NCBI GenBank assembly: GCA_017893485.1
Contig: CM030366.1
Coordinates: 71,521,469-71,585,468, forward strand
DNA: 64,000 nucleotides
From: Hemerocallis citrina
Taxonomy: Eukaryota > Streptophyta > Magnoliopsida > Asparagales > Asphodelaceae
Reading direction: 5' to 3'
The notes beneath the pieces are model-generated. The model made no database searches. It saw only the letters and a list, made by a program, of their open reading frames with translations, and had not been told where the DNA came from. A program made the translations under genes and the position numbers. Shown piece by piece: positions 11,724 through 62,523 of the stretch; position 1 is the first letter of the stretch; each line of letters opens with the position of its first letter.

Positions 11724-11893
11724 CATAGTTTTTGAGGAATCGGCGTATTCGCGTACCGGATATGTACCTGTATCCGTGCTTCATAGCTTACACATGCATA
11801 TGGTTCATCATAGTTTTTAAGGAATCGGTGTATCCGCATACCGGATACGTACTTGTATTCGTGCTTCTTAGCTTACACATGCATATGGTTCTT
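11724..11893. repeat. 85-bp tandem duplication
   Basis: CATAGTTTTTRAGGAATCGG through to TGCATATGGTT occurs at 11724 and 11809. It lies just beyond the 3' end of the SULTR2 coding sequence (stop at 11987) and could be in its 3' UTR or flank. I found no clear poly(A) signal. Confidence 0.85.
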
Positions 11894-11986
11894 ATTAATA
11901 CCTCCAAATATTTCGAAGAATTCCCAACACAACAGTAGTACATTACCAATATAGATTAACAAGCATTTTGATTGTCCTTTTTTGGA

Positions 11987-52742
<40,756 letters not shown>

Positions 52743-52962
52743 GAATGGCTACTTTGAAGTGTTTGGGAGAACTGTTGGAGCTCTCAGTTGACCTCTATTG
52801 AGATAAATTAACGTGGTGATGGTGATGGTGATGCTTGATGAACAGAGATTCTTTTAGGGACCATGGACTAGACTGGTGTTGTGAAATGGAGAATAAAAAA
52901 AGCTATGGAGGAGAAGATGCGTATTAATAAGCTTTATCTCCAATCTCTAATATCTATCTCTA
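52743..52962 (-). promoter_or_regulatory. SULTR2 5' flank between the ATG and a Helitron
   Basis: Only about 220 bp separate the SULTR2 ATG from a Helitron. The stretch holds a (GGTGAT)n run at 52812-52833. I see no certain TATA box or sulfur-response motif, so the core promoter may lie partly in the Helitron-derived sequence. Confidence 0.35.
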
Positions 52963-53289
52963 TCTCTACTATTATAATGGGAGAAGGGGTTAGTGTCATC
53001 TGTCATTGTTGTCATTTTGAAGCCAACACGTGCAGCGCACGTGTTGACAAAATAACCCACTTTGGTAAATATTTTCGAAAGTGGACCAGTTTGGTAAATA
53101 TTTTCGGAAGTGGATCAGTTTGGAAATTATTTTCCTTATTTTGTCTTTTTTTCCTTCTTCTTCCGCGTCCACGTGCGAAAGTGGACCAGTTTGGTAAATA
53201 TTTTCGCCAGTGGATCAGTTTGGAATTTATTTATTTTTTTTTGTCTTTTTCCTTCTTCCCCCACGTGCATCGCACGTGCATGATACTAG
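52963..53289 (+). mobile_element. Non-autonomous Helitron (family A), 327 bp
   Basis: It starts TCTCTACTATTATAATGGGAGAAGG after an A and ends with a hairpin (CACGTGC-ATC-GCACGTG), then ATACTAG before a T, the canonical A-TC...CTAG-T Helitron layout. Tandem phrases (CAGTTTGGTAAATATTTTCG) occur inside. A close copy lies inverted at 54600-54923. Confidence 0.85.
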
Positions 53290-53708
53290 TAAGTATTATA
53301 ATGGGAGAGATGGAGTTGGTAATTAATTAACAATTTTTTGTATGTGTGCAAACACGTGCAGCGCACGTGTTTGTGGTTTTTTTTTATCTTTTTCCTTCCT
53401 CCTCCACGTGCATCGCACGTGCACGTGTTGGTAGGTTTTTTTTTGCCTTTTTCCTTCTTCCTCCCCTTATAATATTATATAATATTATAAGGGGAGAGTT
53501 GGGGTTGTTATTTGCATACAACCTGTAATTTGTAGATATTCAACCATCCAATCTTAATTATCAATTTTTAAGTAAAAGTTATACTAACCGTCGATTTACT
53601 CAATTGTTGTTAGTTACTGTAGTACCTTAAAGTTTACATTTATTTACGACATAATTATTTACTAAAGTATCTCTCATATAAAATAAAAGTTTGTGCCACC
53701 AAGGATAA
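53290..53708. other. Helitron-related debris with a 36-bp perfect palindrome
   Basis: A TATTATAATGGGAGAG start-like motif (53294), hairpin-like CACGTGCAGCGCACGTG and CACGTGCATCGCACGTG phrases, and a perfect 36-bp palindrome at 53461-53496 are visible, but I cannot draw element ends. Confidence 0.5.
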
Positions 53709-53917
53709 CTAGTAATTTACACGTGCGATGCACGTTTTAATAATTTCAAAAAATAAAAATAAATACTCTGACGTAGGGAGGATTTGAACTGAAAATCTCC
53801 TTTATATTAGTTATGTACGTGCGTTGCACATGTTGTTATGTACGTGCGTTGCACATGTTGGTAGAATGACAAAATGACAAATGACACTAAGGCCTTCTCC
53901 CATTATAATATTAGAGA
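53709..53917 (-). mobile_element. Non-autonomous Helitron (family A), 209 bp, minus
   Basis: On minus it starts TCTCTAATATTATAATGGG and ends with a hairpin (CGTGCATCGCACG) and TTACTAG before T. Inside, TACGTGCGTTGCACATGTTG is repeated in tandem (53813-53862). Confidence 0.75.
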
Positions 53918-54233
53918 TTAGAGATCAGAGATTTGGAAAGAGTATGTATGAGTAGAGGGGGGTCTCAGGTTTGAGGCGAGATTATTTAATTTATAAAATA
54001 ATTAAATAATTTGATTAAAAGTGCATCGCCACGTGCAGGTTAAGTGTACATTTAATTATAGGGAATTGAATGAATTAAGGTGACTTCCCGTGTAAGGCTA
54101 TGATGTCAATGTAAGGGAGGGAGAATTAAGTTTGAGTAACAAACTTTTGATCAAGAGCAGATATTTTCAGTTATGGAGTCAGATCACTATTGTTTGTAAT
54201 GGAGTAATGAGTAGCCACAAATTATTACTATAT

Positions 54234-54535
54234 ATTAGGTTTGCCTATTGACACGTGACTATGGCATGTTTTCAAAACGGTACACCTGATTTTTTATACA
54301 AAATAGAAAACATTATAGGAGAGAGAGAGAGATGAAAAAGTGAAGAGATAAGAGGGAGATAGTAATAGGGTAATAAGTTTTTTAGTTTTGGGAAGAAATT
54401 TTAATTTTGGGGGAAAAACGTTTTGAAGGGAAAATATATTTTTGGAGAGTGAATTTGAACTGTTGATTTTGTTTCATTTGAAGGTGAACCACTTAATAAC
54501 TTTGTCTTGTGTTTTATTATATAAATTATATATAT
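54234..54535 (-). mobile_element. Helitron-like element (family B), diverged
   Basis: The left side GGTTTGCCTATTGACACGTGACTATGGCATG is a diverged family B 3' end in complement, and the right side ends in GTGTTTTATTATATAAA. The boundaries are approximate. Between 53918 and 54233 I see no feature. Confidence 0.5.
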
Positions 54536-54558
54536 ATTATATTATATTTTAGTTTATT

Positions 54559-54599
<41 letters not shown>

Positions 54600-54600
<1 letters not shown>

Positions 54601-54918
54601 TAGTACCATGCACGTGCGATGCACATGGAGGAAGACGGAAAAAAGACAAAAAAGAAGGAAAATAATTTCCAAATTGATCCACTGCCGAAAATATTTACCA
54701 CACTGGTCCACTTTCGCACGTGCACGCGGAGGAAGAAGGGAAAAAAAGAAAAAAACGGAAAATAATTTCCAAAATGATCCACTTCCGAAAATATTTACCG
54801 AACTGGTCCACTTTCGAAAATATTTACCAAAGTGAGTCATTCTGTCAACACGTGCGCTGCACGTGTTGGCTTCAAAATGACAGTCAATGACACTAACCCC
54901 TTCTCCCATTATAATAGT

Positions 54919-54923
<5 letters not shown>
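54600..54923 (-). mobile_element. Non-autonomous Helitron (family A), 324 bp, minus
   Basis: On minus it starts TCTCTACTATTATAATGGGAG after A and ends with a hairpin (TGTGCATCGCACGTGCA), then GTACTAG before T. It is a close, inverted relative of 52963-53289. (TA)n runs flank both sides. Confidence 0.85.
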
Positions 54924-54950
<27 letters not shown>

Positions 54951-54955
<5 letters not shown>

Positions 54956-55307
54956 TTTGCCCGTGGGCACGTGCCTACGGCACGTCTTCAGAACTGTACA
55001 CCATATGAAAAGCCTTGTAAATAGTAAATCAACAATTATTTAGTTCAAGTTTGAATAGTATGACAATAATTAGTTGTAAATAAAAGTTCATGTTTCCATA
55101 TATATATATATATATATATATATAGAAAGAAAGAGAAAAATAATTAAATAAATAAATATAGTTCTTTTGGGGGAGGATTTGAATTTGAGTTTTGAAAAAA
55201 ACTTTTAGGAAAAAAATGTGTTTTGTGAGATTAGATCTGGGCCTTTAATTTTAAGGGAATTGAAGCAAAGCCACTTGATAGTTTTCTTTGCGTTTTATTA
55301 TATAAAT
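54951..55307 (-). mobile_element. Helitron-like element (family B)
   Basis: The left side (complement of the 3' end) is ATTTGCCCGTGGGCACGTGCCTACGGCACGTC, a strong hairpin. The right side is TTTGCGTTTTATTATATAAA. It is the best preserved family B copy here. A relative is split at 22112-22444 and 50523-50700, and another lies at 56893-57227. Confidence 0.6.
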
Positions 55308-56602
55308 ATATAGAGGAAATAAGGGTATGGTTGTTAATGTTGTCTGCAATATTCTCAGGAATTTGACATATCTCGAAAAAAAAAAATCCAATTTTTGGAA
55401 ATTGTTTGTTACCGTATTGGTGTAGTGTGTTGCATACCTCACAATTAATGTAGCAATATTCCTATATATGCTTAATCAGATGAATAAATTAATGAATGCG
55501 AACATACTTTTTCCAATTATACCTTATATTCATATAATGGTACTAGTAATCTGCACGTATGATGCACGTTTATTTTTTAAGCTCATACTTTTACAAATTA
55601 ATCCCAATAAATACAATTTATACTTTTTATCAGAATTGAGAAATTTAATCTGTATGTGTGATCCATGGTTTTTTATTTAAGTTGGGAAATTTGAATTGAA
55701 AATTTTAATCAGTATGGACGATGCACAAAAGACAGATTGTCTATAAATTACACAACACTAACTTTTATCTTATAATGTTGGAGATTAGAGGTTATATTAT
55801 TATATTATATATTAGACTAGATACTGGGTGGTAGTGAGTCTGGTGACCGTGGTATTGGATTAGATAGTTGAATGTAGTGTTGGATGAGTGCATGTGTTCA
55901 TAATGGGGAAGGTATACAGTAAACTCCGGAAAAAAAAGTTAATGCGTTAAAATCTAAAGGACTTTACTCTCTGTGTTAAAAAAAGTCAATGTGTTAAAAG
56001 CCTAATAATTTGAACCTTTTTGACAAATACTAAAAGTTTTAAGGCAAAAAGTAAAGATAAAGATGTATATTAATTAGTAGCCAAAAGAATTAGAACCTGG
56101 TCTCATTCAAGTCTAGGTGCATTAGTTAGTTCATCAATCCTTTTTGGCAAACCTTTTTATACACTACCTCCCCATCCCAAACACTGATATGGGTAAAAAT
56201 TGCAGTCAATCGGGACCGTACTATTTCTGCATGAATCTTAAAATTTTTAGGGCAAAATAATAATTTTACAGTAGCTACAGGCTCACGATCAGAATAATGG
56301 ACAACCCACACGTCCACTATTTCGGCTCAGCCTACAAAGGGAGATGATTCACAGTCTAATTAGGAGAAATTGACCAACCAATTATGGCTGGCAATCAAAT
56401 CCCTCAAAATAGGGAGATATTAACTGATTGGATCGCTTGATTAGGAAAATCTTCAAAATCAGTTAATAAATCTCCTTAAACTGCTCACTCTCAGGCTTAT
56501 AAATAGAGCCCCGCCTCCTCCATTACCAGGTAATGAATCTTTATCCACTAAATCCCAGTTTATATTGCTGAGTTGCTAACTTGATCGTCGGTGGGTTTGT
56601 CA
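55308..56602. repeat. Segmental duplication, copy 1 (about 1.3 kb)
   Basis: From ATATATAGAGGAAATAAGGG through GATCGTCGGTGGGT it matches 57743-59011 with small indels and scattered substitutions. It includes a small Helitron (55543-55784, minus, CTAG end and hairpin CTGCACGTATGATGCACG) and, from 56184, an LTR-like segment. It is not closely bounded by one transposon type. Confidence 0.85.
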
Positions 56603-56700
56603 TCCGGAAAACTCATGGTGTTTTTGAGGCTTTCTTGCAAGTTTTCGGCGGTATCTCAGCCACTTATTACAAATCCATCTACTAATATTAGCCTCACGTC
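56184..56700 (+). mobile_element. Tat-related LTR fragment, plus orientation
   Basis: TGATATGGGTAAAAATTGCAG...GGGACCG resembles the sense start of the Tat LTRs (TGATATGGCTAAAAATGGG). CTTATAAATAGAGCC (about 56496) is a TATA box, and ACTTGATCGTCGGTGGG resembles the Tat R/U5 (CTTGAGCGTCGGAGGG). The 3' end is not clear. A second copy starts at 58599 and is cut at 59011. Confidence 0.55.
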
Positions 56701-56892
56701 AGATCTAATAAATGGGTGAGATCTAAGCTTTCCCTAATTATAAAAAAGCTCATTATCTATTGCTCCCACCGAAAAAAGCACCCTCCTCCTGTGCCTCGGT
56801 TTGAAAATTTCACCCTACTCACTACTAGTATCTTGGCAGTACTCAAGGAAGTGTAGGAAGAGGAACTCCTTCGTCCCCCGCCTTGAATGAAC

Positions 56893-56991
56893 ACCCTTGG
56901 GAAAAGCCTTGTAAACAGTAAATCTACAGTTATGTAGCTCAAGTTTGAATGGTATGACAATAATTAGTTGTAAATAAAAATTCATGTTTCC

Positions 56992-57032
<41 letters not shown>

Positions 57033-57062
57033 AAAATAATTAAATAAATAAATATAATTGTT

Positions 57063-57100
<38 letters not shown>

Positions 57101-57227
57101 ATTTGAATTTGAGTTTTGGGGGAAAACTTTTAGGGGAAAATGTGTTTTGTGAGGTGAGATCTGGGCCTTTTCATTTTGGGGGGATTGAAGGAGAGCTACT
57201 TGATAGCTTTCTTTGTGTTTTATTATA
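56893..57227 (-). mobile_element. Helitron-like element (family B), 3' end truncated
   Basis: It shares AGCCTTGTAAACAGTAAATC...GTTTGAATGGTATGACAATAATTAG with 54951-55307 and 22112-22444, and ends GTGTTTTATTATA at a family A Helitron. It contains a GA run and a poly-G run (57066-57099). Confidence 0.5.
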
Positions 57228-57394
57228 TCTCTAATATTATAATTGGAGAAGGCCTTAGTGTCATTTGTCAATCTACCAATACGTGCATCGCACGTGCATA
57301 ACTAATATGAAGGAAGTCTCAGGTTCGAGTCCTCACTGTCAGTTTTTTACTTTAATTTTTTTTTATATTAAACATGCACCACTTGTGTAATTTA
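57228..57394 (+). mobile_element. Non-autonomous Helitron (family A), decayed
   Basis: It starts TCTCTAATATTATAATTGGAG after A, has ACGTGCATCGCACGTGCATAAC, and ends near ACATGCACCACTTGTGTAATTTAC, a decayed hairpin without a clear CTAG. From 57395 to 57742 I see only AT-rich sequence with ACGTGCATCGCACGTAC-type phrases. Confidence 0.5.
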
Positions 57395-57742
57395 CCCTCC
57401 ATCTAACTATCTATAATATAATATATTTACTTACTATTTAGTGGAAGAGTTTGTCACAAATAAGTAATTTTGAATATTTTTTGTCACAAAAGAAACATTA
57501 CTTTTGTCATCAAACAAACATATACATCGCACGTGCAACTCCAAATATACTTTTCAACGCGTGCATCGCACGTACACATTAATGTTTTTCGTCCTTCTGG
57601 ATTTTTTAAAAATACGTTTGCCGCCCATTCAGCTCCATTTTTTAAAAAATAAGACATTTATTGTACGTACTAATTACTGTTGACTTACGTGTATCACACT
57701 TTTAACTCCAATTCTTTATCAAAATGAAAAATACAGGTAGAT

Positions 57743-59011
57743 ATATAGAGGAAATAAGGGTATGGTTGTTAATGTTGTCTGCAATATTCTCAGGAATTTG
57801 ACAAATCTGGAAGAAAAAAAAATCCAATTTTTGGAAATTGTTTGTTACCGTACTGGTGTAGTGTCTTACATTCCTCACAATTAATGTAGCAATATTCCTA
57901 TATATGCTTAATCAGATGAATAAATTAATGAATGCGAACATACCTTTTCCAATTATACCTTATCCATATAATGGATCTAGTAATCTGCACGTGTGATGCA
58001 CGTTTATTTTTTAAGCTCATATTTTACAAATTAATCCTTATAAATACAATTTATATTTTTTATCAGAATTGAGGGATTTAATCTTTATGTGTGATTCATG
58101 GTTTTTTATTTAAATTGGAGAATTTGAATTGAGGAATTTAATAACAAAAGGTAGGTTGTCTACAAATTACACAACACTAACTTTTATCTTATAATATTAG
58201 AGATTAGAGATTATATTATTATATTATATTTTAGATTAGATACTGGGTGGTGGTGAGTCTGGTGACCGTGGTATTGGATTAGATAGTCGAATGTAGTGTT
58301 GGATGAGTGCATATGTTCATAGTTCATAATGGGGAAGGTATACAGTAAACTCGGAAAAAAAAAGTTAATGCGTTAAAATCTGAAAGGACTTTAGTCTATG
58401 TGTTAAAAGCCTAATAATTTGAACCTTTTTGACAAATACTAAAAGTTTTGAGGCAAAAAGTAAAGATAAAGATGTATATTAATTAGTAGCCAAAAGAATT
58501 AGAACCTGGTCTCATTCAAGTCTAGGTGCATTAGTTAGTTCAACAATCCTTTTTTGCAAACCTTTTTATACACTACCTCCCCATCCCAAACACTGATATG
58601 GGTAAAAATTACAGTCAATCGAGACCGTCCGATTTTTGCACGAATCTCAGAATTTCTAAGAGTAAAACAATAATTTTACAGTAGCTACAGGCTCACGATC
58701 TGAACAATGGGTCACTCACATGTCCACCATTTCGACTCAGCCTACAAGGGGGGCTGATTCACAGCCTAATTAGGAGAAATTGACCAACCGATTATGGCTG
58801 ACAATCAAATCCCACAAAATAGGGAGATATTAACTGATTGGATCGCTTGATTAGGAAAATCTTCAAAATCAGTTAATAAATCTCCTTAAACTGCTCACTC
58901 CCAGGCTTATAAATAGAGCCCCTCCTCCTCCATTCCCAGGTAATGAATCTTTATCCACTAAAATCCAGTTTATATTGCTGAGTTGCTGACTTGATCGTCA
59001 GTGGGTCTATC
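57743..59011. repeat. Segmental duplication, copy 2
   Basis: It matches 55308-56602. It carries the same small Helitron (57977-58203, minus) and the Tat-related LTR start (58599), including CTTATAAATAGAGCC. It ends at 59011, where TGTAACACCCCGTAG, the first bases of another gypsy-type LTR, begins and itself breaks off after about 20 bp. Confidence 0.85.
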
Positions 59012-59043
59012 TGTAACACCCCGTAGTTTTCAAAAAAAAAAAA

Positions 59044-59121
<78 letters not shown>

Positions 59122-59173
59122 AATAAAGTATATAGTTGGCTGTTATATGATATATATATATATATATATATGT
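59012..59173. repeat. LTR start stub, poly-A and long (TA)n microsatellite
   Basis: TGTAACACCCCGTAGTTTTC, then a run of A, then TA repeats at 59045-59117 and 59149-59170. A family B Helitron 3' end (GTTTGCCCGTTGACACATGCCTACGGCACGTC) follows at 59178-59210. Confidence 0.8.
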
Positions 59174-60599
59174 ATACCAGGTTTGCCCGTTGACACATGC
59201 CTACGGCACGTCTTCGGAACAGTGCACCTTATTTGATCATATAAAATAAATTTGGAGGTCCAGCAAATTAATTGAAGTAGCAAACATATTATGTGTTACC
59301 GCTAAATCTGGTGTGGGGGTAAACAGATAGTATTTGTGGATTCTTAGGAAAACTTGAATAGCAAACCTGAAACCTGTTCCGTCGGAGTTTGACCGTTGGC
59401 TCCCGCCGTTCACCTACAAAAAGTTCAAGACACCGGGGTTGATCCCGCCGACGCACCCTCCGACGCTCAAGTCAGTAATCAGAAATGATTATGAGAGAGC
59501 GTTAACTAGCGAAAGATTGATCACCTCTTAATGGAGATGGATGGGGGGTATTTATAGGCGCCTTAGGGATCAGATTAGGAATGTAATCCCTGTGATCTGA
59601 TAAGGAGTAAAATCCTCGTAATCAGTTAAGGAATGTGATCCATGATTCCCGGTGAAAGGATAGTTACGAATCAAGGCCGTTGATTTGGCTGAATTAGAGA
59701 CCCTAATTCTATCCTGCTGGACTGGGTTCGTTTCGGGTTGGGAACCGTACCCAGTTGAGGTGGATCCGTTCGCGGGTTATTGGATCTTTGGAGGGGAGAT
59801 CCAGTACCCGGCTCAGACCCAGTTATAAGTAAAATTACCGTTTTACCCCTAGGCTTCAAGATTCGTGCCTGATTTGGACGGTTCCGATTTAACCCCATTT
59901 TTAGCCATATCACGAGCCCTGCACTCCCGAAGACTGAGTTTGATCAGCCTTTGAGAAGTAGTTTTACTGTTTTAATGGCTGGCAGGAGTTGTATCGGAGT
60001 CCAAATGGAAGGTTTTGAATCTTTGAAGGAAGTAGTGTGGTGATTTTTCAAGTTGGTTGCACTCCAAGTGGTTCATGAGCTTTTCTGGATGTTTGGTGAT
60101 TTTTATCTATTTTTTCGGATTATTTATTTAATTTTGCGAAGTGTTAACCAGTCGTTCGGGGGTCTTAACAACACGTTATAGGCAACAATTGTGCGTTCAG
60201 GGGCTCAAAAATATACCCCCGAATTTATAATTATTTCCTAGAATTTTTAGTTAATTTTCCTGAATTTATAGTAATTTTTTCGCAATTTTTAAATAAATAA
60301 AACGATTTAAATAAATAAAAACTAATTTTTAATACTTATCTGTGGCGTGGCGCGATCTGAGCCCTCCATCAGTGTCGAGCGCGATTTTCTGGGCGATCGG
60401 ACGATCCATGTTCCTCGGCAGATAGTTTCTTCGTATGAGAGGGTCGGCAGCTCGGCTCCTCGGCTCGGATTCTACCGAGCTACGTGGCACGATCCTGAGC
60501 GTCCATCTCAGTTCGGATCCCCAAAAAAGCTATCTTGTCGTTTAGTGAACGTGGCAAGATCTGGGCTGTCGATCACGTTGAGCACGTTTTTTGATAATA

Positions 60600-62060
60600 T
60601 CCAACGGCTGAGGAGGGTCGGCCTCTTTTTTCTCCATATGTGGAGGTCGGTTCCTCGTCCACTTGGCTCGGCAGCTCGGCATTGTAGGCCGAATAAGTGC
60701 TCTGACGGGACGTTCAGGTTCGACCTAGTAGCTCGAAGGCTCGACCAAGCTGTTCGTTCGCTCGGCTAGGCGCTCCGGTGGCTCAATTCCTTGTCTACTG
60801 TATTAGTGGCTCGGTGGTCCAGTTGTTCGGTAGCTCGGCTCGGCGCGTCGGGATCTTCCGAGCTACGTGGCACGATCCTGAGCGTCCATCTCAGCGCGGA
60901 TCCCCAAAAAAATGCTATCTTGTCGTTTAGTGAATGTGGCAAGATCTGGACCGTCCATCACGCCGAGCACGTTTTTTTGACAAGATCCAACGGCTGAGGA
61001 GGGTCGGCGGAATTTTCTCCATATGTAGGGGTCGGTACCTCGGCACCTCAGTTCGGCTCCTCCTGCAGCTTGGCTCGGAGCCTCAAGATCTGCCGAGCTA
61101 GAGCGTCCATCAGGGCGTGAATCACGAGGACGGGGTTCAGATCACGAGAAAACGTTATCTTGTCGTTTTGTGGGCGTGGCGCTATCTGAACAGTCCATCA
61201 AGTTTTGACACGAATTTTGGAGCGATCCGACGGTGATTCGGCCTCGGCAGAATTTTTCTCCATATGTGGTGGTCGGTACCTCGGCACCTCGGTTCGGCTC
61301 CTCCTGCAGCTTGGCTCGGAGGCTCAGGATCTACCGAGCTACGTGGCGCGATCCTGAGCGTCCATCAGGGCGTGAATCACGAGTACGGGGTTCAGATCAC
61401 GAGAAAACGTTATCTTGTCGTTTTGTGGGCGTGGCGCTATCTGAACCGTCCATCACATTTTGACACGAATTTTGGAGCAATCCGACGGTGATTCGGCCTC
61501 GGCAGAATTTTTCTCCATATGTGGTGGTCGGTACCTCGGCACCTCGGTTCGGCTCCTCCTGCAGCTTGGCTCGGAGCCTCAGGATCTACCGAGCTACGTG
61601 GCGCGATCCTGAGCATCCATCAGGGCATGAATCACGATGACGGCGTTCAAATCACGAGAAAACGTTATCTTGTCGTTTTGTGGGCGTGGCGCTATCTGAA
61701 CCGTCCATCAAGTTTTGACATGAATTTTGGAGCGATCCGACGGTGATTTGGCCTCAGCAGAATTTTCTCCATATGTGGTGGTCGGTACCTCGGGCACCTC
61801 GGTTCGGCTCCTCCTGCAGCTTGGCTCGGAGCCTCAGGATCTGTCGAGCTACGTGGCGCGATCCTGAGCGTCCATCAGGGCGTGAATCACGAGGACGGGG
61901 TTCAGATCACGAGAAAACGTTATCTTGTCGTTTTGTGCGTGGCGCTATCTGAACCGTCCATCAAGTTTTGACACGAATTTTGGAGCGATCTGACGGTGAC
62001 GGCCTCGGCAGAATTTTTCTCCATATGTGGAGGTCGGTACCTCGGCATCTCGGATCGGTA
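60600..62060. repeat. About 254-bp tandem repeats of the second Tat element
   Basis: CTCCATATGTGG recurs at 60632, 61017, 61258, 61513, 61767 and 62019, with spacings of 385, 241, 255, 254 and 252 bp. The unit is related to the 284-bp unit of the first element but has its own length and was amplified separately. Frames through it are not genes. Confidence 0.9.
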
Positions 62061-62523
62061 AGAACGGTTGTTCGGTGGCACGTAGAGGTGTTGGATGGAG
62101 ATCGGTGTTTCGAAGAGTACTTGTCTTGAGCCGCCGCCATCCTCCGACCCAGTAGCTCGGTTGCTTAGCCAAGCTGTTTGGTAGCTCAGCTATGCACACC
62201 GGTGGCCGGGTGATGGAGTTGAGCGATTTGAAGAGTCGTAACTCTCTGTTTTGGCGTTTTGCCTTCTCTTAGTGGGCCGTTAAATACCCAAGGAAGCCCA
62301 AACGTCGCTTTGAGGTTATAAATTCTCACTCCCCCACCCCAGAGCTCATTTCTCACTTTTCACTCCAAGTTTTCACTTTTACTCTCTGTGTGCTCTGCTA
62401 CCGGCGATTTTAGCTCCAAGGCGGTTGCGTTAGCTGTTGCGTGGGCCAGGCGATTTTCGGCAAGCTAATTTCGACCGTGAACGTCACATCAAGGTCAGTT
62501 TATTTGCCTTAGCTTTTTTAGAG

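Noticed and set aside
57066..57100. Poly-Pro/poly-G run as a protein or quadruplex gene feature
   Set aside because: A plain poly-G tract in a decayed Helitron; its length may be partly a sequencing artefact.
61233..61952. Similar repeated ORFs in the second Tat element
   Set aside because: Same reason: they follow the tandem array of about 254 bp.
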